Source of the DNA: a virus
Direction: 5' to 3' (one strand)
IMG/VR virus record: IMGVR_UViG_3300044858_003969
Location: 1 to 34,917 of that record
Length of the DNA stretch: 34,917 bases
Part shown: one piece after another, positions 29,020 to 34,917 of the stretch
How positions within the stretch are numbered: position 1 is the first letter of the stretch
How the letters are laid out: each line of letters begins with the position of its first letter
The notes under the pieces: model-generated
What the model was told of the DNA's origin: nothing
The model's input: only the letters and a program-made list of their open reading frames with translations
Databases searched by the model: none
Position numbers and translations under genes: made by a program

Positions 29020-30470
29020 GGTGTGGGTTGGGTTGGTTGGGTGAGAGCTTCGGCTTGGGCGGGGAAGACATCGCCGAGGTTGAGTCCGAGGGATTCGCAT
29101 TTTTCTTTGCGGCGAATGTAGGCGCTGAGGATGTCGTCCTCTTCGGCTTCGGCATCGAGGCCGTGGAGGTTGCAATAGCGCTCCCAGCTCATGTAACCGG
29201 AGTCGAGAAGCTGGGCGTAAAGCCTGCCATCTCTGCCATTATCGACCGTAATTTTTCGCGGGGCGACGAACTCACAGCGCCACCAATCATCTCCAGGGTA
29301 GGGCAAACGCCCGGCTTGGATTTCTTGGTAGATCCAGAATTTCCAGAGCGGCCGGCAGAATTGATCGATCAGCATTTGCTGGAGCCGCTCGAGGAAGTTT
29401 TGGGCGACTTCGAGGAGGCCGCGAAATTCGGTGCCTGCGCTGCCGACGAAGATCATGAGTGCCTCGGGCGGGAGGCCCATGCCTCGGGCGATCTCGCCCA
29501 TGATGGTGCGGATGAATGGCTCGAAGGCTCCGGCAGGGTGTTCGTTTTTGAAGGATTGGATGGACTCGCCGGGCTTGAGGCGCGGGATGAGCGTGCCGTT
29601 GTAGAGGGCTTCGGTGCTGATCTCTTCGCCGTTGGGGCCGGTGATCATTTTGCCTGCGCCTAAGCCGATCTTTTGGGCTTCGTTGCTGGTGACGACAAAT
29701 CCGATCTGGGCGCCTGCTTTGGCGGATCCTTTTTCGTAGGCGAGATATTCGACAAGGTCGTGGCAGTTGGTGATCGCGTTATGCAGCCACGAGACTCCAC
29801 GGGGGTATCCTGCCCGGCGGATGTGCCGGAAGTGCAGCATGTCGGCGGCTGGGACATCTTGAAATTTTCCAGAGGCCCGGTCGGTAATGACGCGATAGCT
29901 GACGGGGGCGTTGAAGCGGTCGAGAAGAACGCCGTCGAAAGCGCGCTCGTTGCTGTTGGCCGTGGATCCGACCGCCTCGGCGCCGATGAATCGGACGCGG
30001 GTGCCGCCTGCTTGGGTGGAAAGAAATTGCGCGAAGAAATCGCCGTCGCAGGCGACTTGGCGGAGGATGAGAGATTGCGCACCGTAGAAATTCACCTGGG
30101 CGCTGGCATCGAAAGCCCACGCATCACCGCAAGCGCGGTCTTCGAAGGCGCGCTCGGCTTGGCGGTTCCATGCGGTGTCGGAGGTGCGGGCCTTGGGGAC
30201 GATGCCGGTTCCGACGGCGCGCTGGGCGAGGTGTTCGATGAGATAGGAGGCGGTGCCGAAATTGTTGTAGAGCCAGCGGGCGCGCTGCATGAGCTCCATG
30301 CGAGTCCGTGGCGCGAGTTCGCGCTTGGGCTCGTAGGTATTCATGACAATCAAGCTCCGCTCGCGGGAGTGCTCGGCACCTTCAAAGGCCGCTGCTTGGG
30401 GGTCTCTGCGCGGTCGGCCGGCACCGGGGCGCGGACCACCCCAACTTGATTTCTTGATTTTCGGAGCCAT
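29016..30470 (-). CDS. Portal protein, lambda GpB family
   Basis: A 484-residue portal from the ATG at 30470. Core motifs are those of the lambda portal family: RARWLYNNFGTASYLIEHLA, VACDGDFFAQF, VPAADMLHFRHIRRAGYPRG, and PFIRTIMGEIARGMGLPPEAL. Twelve copies form the head vertex ring through which DNA enters. The N-terminus has GGPRPGAGRPRRDP, a GRP-hook piece which also occurs in a small gene upstream. It is longer by about 7 codons if a TTG at 30491 is used, which would overlap the previous stop. Confidence 0.92.
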   Translation of the reverse strand: MAPKIKKSSWGGPRPGAGRPRRDPQAAAFEGAEHSRERSLIVMNTYEPKRELAPRTRMELMQRARWLYNNFGTASYLIEHLAQRAVGTGIVPKARTSDTAWNRQAERAFEDRACGDAWAFDASAQVNFYGAQSLILRQVACDGDFFAQFLSTQAGGTRVRFIGAEAVGSTANSNERAFDGVLLDRFNAPVSYRVITDRASGKFQDVPAADMLHFRHIRRAGYPRGVSWLHNAITNCHDLVEYLAYEKGSAKAGAQIGFVVTSNEAQKIGLGAGKMITGPNGEEISTEALYNGTLIPRLKPGESIQSFKNEHPAGAFEPFIRTIMGEIARGMGLPPEALMIFVGSAGTEFRGLLEVAQNFLERLQQMLIDQFCRPLWKFWIYQEIQAGRLPYPGDDWWRCEFVAPRKITVDNGRDGRLYAQLLDSGYMSWERYCNLHGLDAEAEEDDILSAYIRRKEKCESLGLNLGDVFPAQAEALTQPTQPTP

Positions 30471-30487
30471 TGACTCCGAGGGCCGTG

Positions 30488-30760
30488 TCAAACGGGGGTC
30501 GTGAAAAACGAGCGGTCGAGCACCGTGCAGAGTTGCCGGCCGTTAGGCTCGGAGAGAATTTCTTCGAGGGCTTGGAGGAGGAGCCATTTTGGAAAGGAGA
30601 CCTGTCCGCTTGAGGCGGTGCCGTCGCCGCTGATGGATGTGATCGTGACTTCTTCGGAGGCGGAGAGAAACGCCGCGTCGGCGAGCGCTTGGAGTTCGGC
30701 GGTGGTCTTGGTGCGGCGGAGGTAGGATTTGACGCCGCTGATTTTGTCGAGGTCGGTCAC
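30488..30760 (-). CDS. gpW-position small head protein candidate
   Basis: A 90-residue protein from a GTG at 30760: MTDLDKISGVKSYLRRTKTT followed by helical sequence, VTITSISGDGTASSGQVSFP and LLLQALEEIL. Helix, beta hairpin, helix is also the design of lambda gpW, the head-tail joiner encoded between terminase and portal. The place is the same, but I saw no direct sequence match. Confidence 0.5.
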   Translation of the reverse strand: MTDLDKISGVKSYLRRTKTTAELQALADAAFLSASEEVTITSISGDGTASSGQVSFPKWLLLQALEEILSEPNGRQLCTVLDRSFFTTPV

Positions 30761-30772
30761 GCCTCGGCGGGC

Positions 30773-30817
30773 GTGTCAAAAGGGGTATCTCCCGCAGAGG
30801 CGCGGAGACGCAAGGGG
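30773..30817. repeat. Host-like intergenic repeat, copy 2
   Basis: GTGTCAAAAGG, then ATCTCCCGCAGAGGCGCGGAGACGCAAGGG from about 30787. It shares the opening GTGTCAAAA and the GAGGCGCGG-GAC body with the copy at 26916-26960. It is in the 84-base gap upstream of the gpW-position gene. Confidence 0.6.
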
Positions 30818-30844
30818 GCGAACTGTCAAGGATTCCTTGTCAGT

Positions 30845-31033
30845 TCAGATTTTCGACTCGATATATTTCCCGCGTGATTGGTCGCCTCGGGCGCGGTCGA
30901 GCTTTGCCCATGATTCGGGCTGCATGGAGACGCTGCGCGTGACGGCTGTCCGGCCTTTGGCGTTTTTTGATTTCGCTCCTTTGGGGCGGCCCGATCCTTT
31001 GCGCGGGCCGCCGTGGGTGGTGGGTTTTTTCAT
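30845..31033 (-). CDS. Small basic protein with AT-hook-like and RHH-like parts
   Basis: A 62-residue protein from the ATG at 31033 (ATGA overlap with the previous gene). The N-terminus is GGPRKGSGRPKGAKSK, an AT-hook-like GRP core in Lys/Arg context. The second half, RSVSMQPESWAKLDRARG then SRGKYIESKI, looks like a ribbon-helix-helix. It may bind DNA and regulate the structural operon. The GGPRxGxGRP piece is shared with the N-terminus of the portal protein. Confidence 0.62.
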   Translation of the reverse strand: MKKPTTHGGPRKGSGRPKGAKSKNAKGRTAVTRSVSMQPESWAKLDRARGDQSRGKYIESKI

Positions 31034-31317
31034 TCTATGTCCCTCTGGAGATCGTTGATTATTTCGGCGGCCCATTGAGCGGCCACAGCGTCGATGTCAT
31101 TGGCGTCAGTGCATTCATAGCCTCCGACCCCCTCCTCGAGGTCGAGAAGGATTCGATCCTCTGGATAGATGTTAGTGAGTGCTGATCCGTAGGTGATGCG
31201 ACCGCTGTCGCCATCCATGAGGATCGCGGGGTTGTGGGGTTTGGCAACGCCGTTTTCGGCAATGTCGCGGATAGCGGCTGCGAGTGCATTAGTTAATTGG
31301 TCGAGTTGGATTTTCAT
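31030..31317 (-). CDS. Small acidic hypothetical protein
   Basis: A 95-residue acidic protein, MKIQLDQLTNALAAAIRDIA, with a beta-rich middle and a C-terminal helix WAAEIINDLQRDIE. ATGA overlaps link it to the genes on both sides. No family recognised. It is in a low-GC stretch downstream of the large terminase. Confidence 0.58.
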   Translation of the reverse strand: MKIQLDQLTNALAAAIRDIAENGVAKPHNPAILMDGDSGRITYGSALTNIYPEDRILLDLEEGVGGYECTDANDIDAVAAQWAAEIINDLQRDIE

Positions 31318-31472
31318 TTTTTTAAGCGGGTGGATTTGAGGTTGTGGGCGATGAGGATTTGTTCGGATTTTTGGAGGGCAAGGGCTAAGTCTTCAAGCGT
31401 GCTTTTCAGTTCTTTGCCGAGGATCACAAGGCAGGCCAGCGAATTGTAGAGGCTTCGGTCGTTGGTTTTCAT
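31314..31472 (-). CDS. Small helical hypothetical protein
   Basis: A 52-residue frame found by hand, ATG at 31472 to TGA at 31314: MKTNDRSLYNSLACLVILGK followed by a Leu-rich helix and a basic end. Its stop overlaps the next ATG (ATGA). The leader CCACCAACCAAAACGAAA before the ATG comes directly after a tRNA T-arm-like hairpin. Function unknown. Confidence 0.55.
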   Translation of the reverse strand: MKTNDRSLYNSLACLVILGKELKSTLEDLALALQKSEQILIAHNLKSTRLKK

Positions 31473-31480
31473 TTTCGTTT

Positions 31481-31511
31481 TGGTTGGTGGCGCGGGGATC
31501 GAACCCGCGCC
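31481..31511 (-). other. tRNA T-arm/acceptor mimic ending in CCA
   Basis: On the minus strand, GGCGCGGG-TTCGATC-CCCGCGCC is an 8-bp stem with a seven-base loop identical in style to a tRNA T arm, followed by ACCA and then ACCA. Reading it as a tRNA end gives acceptor GCCACCA, A73 and CCA. The upstream bases do not make D and anticodon arms (upstream there is a coding end), so it is not a full tRNA. It may be a relic of a tRNA or tmRNA end, a processing signal or an unusual hairpin. Confidence 0.6.
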
Positions 31512-31519
31512 GGGTGGGG

Positions 31520-31744
31520 TTAGGCGGCAAAGTGGGCGGGGCTAAAGGTGGCGTTTGAGCCGCCATGCTTGGCGTCGCGGGCAATCTTTAGTGATCCACG
31601 AACATTGTCCTCATGGCGCAGCCACGCGGTATGGCTTGGTTCATACTGGTCAAATGTGTAGCAGTTGCCTTTTGTAATTACTCCGCCGGGATTCCCGTTA
31701 AAGTCGTAGGCGAAGAGGTTAGTGATGCGTTCTGATTGGTTCAT
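31520..31744 (-). CDS. Small hypothetical protein downstream of terL
   Basis: A 74-residue protein from the ATG at 31744: MNQSERITNLFAYDFNGNPG, then GNCYTFDQYEPSHTAWLRHE. The frame continues upstream to 31813, but those codons are in an AC-rich leader (CAAAAACCAAAACGACAAA), so the internal ATG is preferred. It ends nine bases before the T-arm-like hairpin. Low GC. Function unknown. Confidence 0.55.
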   Translation of the reverse strand: MNQSERITNLFAYDFNGNPGGVITKGNCYTFDQYEPSHTAWLRHEDNVRGSLKIARDAKHGGSNATFSPAHFAA

Positions 31745-31931
31745 TTTGTCGTTTTGGTTTTTGGTTTTTGTCTCCGCCGTGGTGGCTTCGATCTGGGATG
31801 ACAATCTCACCAACTTGATTTCTCGTCAACAACTTTTTTTCAAGAAAATGAAAATAATTTTGAAGGCTTGCGGAGCCGCTTAAAACCTAGCTCGGCGGGC
31901 GGGGGTCGTTTCGGTGAGCGCACCGAGATGA
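31745..31931. other. AT-rich gap downstream of terL
   Basis: A 187-base gap with no convincing gene. On the minus strand it has TTGACG followed after 17 bases by GATTGT, a weak promoter-like pair, and AC-rich bases before the next gene. It could hold the promoter of the head genes. A GGCTCCGC-type hairpin near 31867-31882 is followed by T-rich DNA and might be a weak terminator. Both are tentative. Confidence 0.35.
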
Positions 31932-33635
31932 TCAGTTTTTCAAGATGTGCCAGGCGACATGGCAGAGTTTCACGGCGTCCATGTAGTGATCCTGCGCCAC
32001 GGATTTCCAGACGAACTCTTGGCCGGTGGCGGTCTTGCGGGGCACGAGGCGCTGGCCGCTCATACCGCGAAGGAAGTCCTCGGTGGTGTCGCGTGGGATG
32101 GCGAGCGGGGGCTTGCCGTTGCGGATGCGGTCAATGAAGAGTTCGGTTTTGATGGCGTGGTCGACGAAGGTGTAGAGCACGACGCCGGGGAAGTCGTCGA
32201 TGACGGTGCGCCCGATGCGGCTGCCGAAGGTGGCGCCGGAGCCTTTGGCGGCGTGCCAGAATCCGGCGCTGACTTGGCAGGCGGTGTAAACGCGGAAGGT
32301 GGCGAAGCCGGAATCCATGAGGCCGCACTCGGGGCGGACTTCCTGCCCGCTGGGTGTGCGGTAGATGCGGCGGGGCGAGTCGGCGAGGAGGTCTTCGATG
32401 GTGAGCGTGGTGCCGTAGTCGAGGACATAGCTCTGGCCGTTGGCGTCGAAGGCGACCGTGGTCCAGTGCTGTTTGTCTTGGCCGATGTCGGCGCAGGTGA
32501 CGATGTGCGCTGGCTCGATCGGGCAGGTGCCGCGCGTGTAGTCGCCGCGCAGGCTGAGAATGTTGGCGTCGCCGATGCTGGTCTCGACCTGCTCCCACGG
32601 CATGGCCATCGTGCTGTTCGTGAAATCTTGGAGGCCGTTGAGCGTGTCCTTGTCGCGGAGGAATTTCACGGCGAGCGCGCCGAAGGTGCAGGAGCGCCAC
32701 GGCGCGTAGAGGGAATTAAGGTGGAAGCTGCGAAAGCCGCGCTGGGCGCTGGCGTTTGTGGCCTGCCATTTGCCGTCTTGGAGGGCTTCGATCTTCTGGC
32801 CGTCGTTCCACTCGCCTCCGCACCGCTGGCAAATGTAGCGCGCGGATTCTTCGACGCGGGCCATGTTCCACTTGCCGGCCACTTTCGCGTCGGTGTCCCA
32901 CTTCACCTGTTCCCACAAAAGCTCGATGCGCTCGTGGCAGTGCGGGCACTCGAGCATGAATTTTTCCTGCGTGCCTTTCTGGTATTCCTGCCAGATCGCG
33001 CCGTCGGGCGTGGTGGGCGTGCTGGTCTTGACGCGAAGCGCGCCGACGAAGGACTTGGTGCGGTTCTCTGCGAGGAAAAGCGCGGAGGTTTCTTGGTCGG
33101 TCTCGCGGGCGAATTTGTCCACCTCGTCCATGAGCAGGAGACCAGCGGGGCGGCTGGCGAGGTTCGCCGGGGAGTTGCTGCCGACGAAGACGAGCGAGCA
33201 CCGCGAAAAATGCTGCTCGAGGTTTTTGAATCGGTGCCGGTCCGCTGGCTTCTGAGCGGCGAGCGTGGCGCTGTCGTCGAATAGCGGGAGCCAGCGGGTT
33301 TCGGAGAACGATCGGGCGAGGCCTTCGGTGGGCATGACCCACACGACCGGCTGCGGCTTGTTGACGATGCGCCAGGCGGTGCCTGCTTGCACCATCGTGG
33401 TCTTACCGGTCTGCGTGCCGAATACGAGCACGAGGTCAGAAACATCGACATCGCCGAAGCACTCGAGCGGCTCGCGGAGGTAAGGCGTGAGGCGTGTCGA
33501 AAATGCTCCGGGCATCTGCGTTTGCCGCTCGCTCAATATCACTTCGTCAGCGCACCACTCGGTGACGGTGCGCCGGTCAATCGGTGCGTAGATCGAGCGC
33601 AGGTGTTCGCGTAGGGCTTCGGCGGCGGGAGTCAT
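31932..33635 (-). CDS. Terminase large subunit, GpA family
   Basis: A 567-residue packaging ATPase-nuclease from the ATG at 33635 (ATGA overlap with the methyltransferase). Walker A is GTQTGKTT at 73-80; Walker B is LLLMDEVDKF from 166. Cys pairs in LECPHCHERI and RYICQRCGGEW make a zinc-like site usual in GpA proteins. CADIGQDKQHW is the first nuclease-domain acidic motif. GpA-type enzymes cut at cos sites in lambda, which suggests cohesive-end packaging here, but no cos is proved. Confidence 0.94.
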   Translation of the reverse strand: MTPAAEALREHLRSIYAPIDRRTVTEWCADEVILSERQTQMPGAFSTRLTPYLREPLECFGDVDVSDLVLVFGTQTGKTTMVQAGTAWRIVNKPQPVVWVMPTEGLARSFSETRWLPLFDDSATLAAQKPADRHRFKNLEQHFSRCSLVFVGSNSPANLASRPAGLLLMDEVDKFARETDQETSALFLAENRTKSFVGALRVKTSTPTTPDGAIWQEYQKGTQEKFMLECPHCHERIELLWEQVKWDTDAKVAGKWNMARVEESARYICQRCGGEWNDGQKIEALQDGKWQATNASAQRGFRSFHLNSLYAPWRSCTFGALAVKFLRDKDTLNGLQDFTNSTMAMPWEQVETSIGDANILSLRGDYTRGTCPIEPAHIVTCADIGQDKQHWTTVAFDANGQSYVLDYGTTLTIEDLLADSPRRIYRTPSGQEVRPECGLMDSGFATFRVYTACQVSAGFWHAAKGSGATFGSRIGRTVIDDFPGVVLYTFVDHAIKTELFIDRIRNGKPPLAIPRDTTEDFLRGMSGQRLVPRKTATGQEFVWKSVAQDHYMDAVKLCHVAWHILKN

Positions 33636-34801
33636 GCGAGGCGCTTGGGTTCTTTGCCGGTGGCATCGACCCATCGCTGGATCGCCACGGCGACATAGGC
33701 GGGGCTGATCTCAATGGCGCGGCATTTGCGACCAAGCTGCTCGCAGGCGATGATGGTTGTGCCGGAGCCGGAGAAGGGTTCGTAAAAAATCGCGCCAGGA
33801 TTGAATGAAAGCCTTTCAATGAACCAGCACCACAATTTCACAGGCTTAGGGCATGGATGGTCAATGTCGCCAGAATTTGCTGGCGTATTCATATCCACTG
33901 CATCTGGTCTCCCGCCGTTGCCTGTCGCCAAAGACGGACACTTGCCGTAACATAAAAATGGTTGCCAGCAATTAAAACCCCAAGACGAACGCAGTTGACC
34001 ACCACCGTAAAACCAACACATCACCCAATCTGCCTCAGGATAAATCCAAGCGTTAGTCACACCGGGCGAAAATACGACGGCTTTGCAAATTTTTCTGGCA
34101 ATCGGCAACCAACCTTTCGCTAACTTTTCAAGATTCGCCCGTGAATCGTCGTGCTGGTCATAATTATTTTTCCCGCTTTCTTTGCCTTTCCCTAATCCGT
34201 ATGGCGGGTCTGTCAGGCAAACATCAGCATTCTCCCCACCCATCACCCGATCCACATCCTCCTTCTTCGTGCTATCCCCGCACAGCAACCGATGGTCGCC
34301 AAGCTCCCAAAGCTGCCCAGGCTCGACGCCCCACTTGGCGCGGAGTTCTTCGGCCTTGTCGATCTGCGGCTCGGCGTCGGCGTCCGAGGTTTCGGGTTCG
34401 TCCGCCATGTCGAGGTCGGCGAGGTCTTCAGCGCCGAATCCGATCTCGGCAACATCGACATCAAGAGCGGCGAGATCCGCCAGCTCGAGCTTCAGCATTT
34501 CCTCATCCCACCCGCCGCCGATCTCGGCGAGGCGGTTGTCGGCGAGGATGTAGGCTCGGCGCTGCGTGTCGGTGAGGTGGCCGAGGCGGATGCAGGGGAC
34601 GGTCTCGAGGGCGAGGGATTGAGCGGCGAGCACGCGGCCGTGACCGGCGATGATGCCGTTGTCCTTGTCGATCAAGACGGGGTTGGTGAAGCCGAATTCT
34701 TTTATACTTCCGCACAACTTTGAGATTTGAGCAGCGTCGTGCTTTTTCGCATTTCTGGCATAGGGGATGAGGTCGGAGGTTTTGAGGTGTTCGATGGTCA
34801 T
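33632..34801 (-). CDS. ParB-like domain fused to beta-class DNA methyltransferase (terminase-linked)
   Basis: A 389-residue protein from the ATG at 34801, which overlaps the small terminase stop across the contig junction. IIAGHGR at 50-56 marks a ParB-like N-domain. An acidic stretch (about 100-155) links it to a methyltransferase with LTDPPYG (DPPY 198-201) and then YEPFSGSGTT (341-349), beta class. It likely methylates adenine N6 or cytosine N4. It lies exactly between the small and large terminase genes, with ATGA overlaps on both sides. The middle part has lower GC. The start at 34840 would run into the small terminase. Confidence 0.9.
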   Translation of the reverse strand: MTIEHLKTSDLIPYARNAKKHDAAQISKLCGSIKEFGFTNPVLIDKDNGIIAGHGRVLAAQSLALETVPCIRLGHLTDTQRRAYILADNRLAEIGGGWDEEMLKLELADLAALDVDVAEIGFGAEDLADLDMADEPETSDADAEPQIDKAEELRAKWGVEPGQLWELGDHRLLCGDSTKKEDVDRVMGGENADVCLTDPPYGLGKGKESGKNNYDQHDDSRANLEKLAKGWLPIARKICKAVVFSPGVTNAWIYPEADWVMCWFYGGGQLRSSWGFNCWQPFLCYGKCPSLATGNGGRPDAVDMNTPANSGDIDHPCPKPVKLWCWFIERLSFNPGAIFYEPFSGSGTTIIACEQLGRKCRAIEISPAYVAVAIQRWVDATGKEPKRLA

Positions 34802-34917
34802 ATGGCTTTTCGGATGATGGTCGTGAGGTTGTCGGCCCACTCGGCAAGGGTGGCTTCGATGGTTTTCTGCGGTTGGCCGTGCAGCCGGGTGGCGAGGGTC
34901 TTGGGCATGACTTCGAG
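34791..34917. repeat. Terminal direct repeat, right copy
   Basis: Identical to bases 1-127. Together they show that the contig is circular. Annotation of the small terminase (ending at 8) and the methyltransferase (starting at 34801) must be read across this join. Confidence 0.95.

Noticed and set aside
16840-30785. TTTGACA/TGTCAAA strings near gene ends as shared -35 boxes
   Set aside because: Many are a TGA stop plus CAC by chance, and no -10 box follows at the proper distance.
31481-31565. Complete tRNA gene
   Set aside because: Only the T arm and acceptor end are tRNA-like. The bases where D and anticodon arms should be do not pair, and they encode the end of the 74-residue protein.
31947-33284. 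Plus-strand open frame of 445 codons
   Set aside because: Antisense shadow of the large terminase gene, with Gly/Val/Ala-rich low-complexity translation.
1-34917. CRISPR array
   Set aside because: No set of regularly spaced direct repeats with unique spacers. The repeats found are coding, tandem heptamers or integrase sites.

Overview
This window is a complete, circularly permuted genome of a temperate, tailed double-stranded DNA phage, most likely a siphovirus with a lambda-like head. Its first 127 bases are repeated exactly as its last 127, so the contig closes into a circle of 34,790 bp; the overlap length looks like a de Bruijn assembler k-mer overlap rather than a biological terminal repeat. 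Base composition is GC-rich, with several lower-GC islands. The host is not named by the sequence. A verrucomicrobial or other PVC-group host is a guess, based on scarce Shine-Dalgarno sequences, the style of the integrase C-terminus, and two copies of a 'CACGGAGGCGCGG' type intergenic repeat.

Almost every gene lies on the minus strand, so the circle reads in descending coordinates. The control region (about 10,015-10,119) has several palindromes between two divergent, related ribbon-helix-helix (RHH) genes; the plus-strand one (10,120-10,449) is the only plus-strand gene. Descending from there come a run of tiny overlapping genes including an HTH/Xis-like protein (10,014-9,061), a recombination module (Sak4-like ATPase, Cas4/RecB-like nuclease, SSB-like protein; 8,967-6,613), a ParB-methyltransferase fusion with a PD-(D/E)XK-like neighbour (6,610-4,932), a replication module (initiator-like protein, DnaB helicase, RuvC-like resolvase; 4,316-2,126) and small regulators (2,129-769).

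The packaging and structural block starts at a Nu1-like small terminase (664-8), crosses the contig junction into a second ParB-methyltransferase (34,801-33,632), then a GpA-type large terminase, several small genes, a lambda-type portal, a ClpP-like protease with scaffold-like tail, and the major capsid protein followed by an intrinsic terminator. The tail block (26,903-13,164) holds head-tail joining and tail terminator candidates, a likely tail tube protein, a tail assembly chaperone with a GGGAAAC -1 frameshift site, a 1,061-residue tape measure and a set of modular, repeat-rich tip and fibre proteins. Lysis genes (13,164-11,840) include holin, lipoprotein and amidase candidates. A tyrosine integrase and an attP built on the 3' part of a tRNA-Leu(TAA), flanked by five TGTTGCCC repeats, close the circle.

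Genes are packed very tightly: most neighbours share ATGA, GTGA or TGATG stop-start overlaps, which points to translational coupling along long transcripts. At least six short genes were found by reading these junctions.
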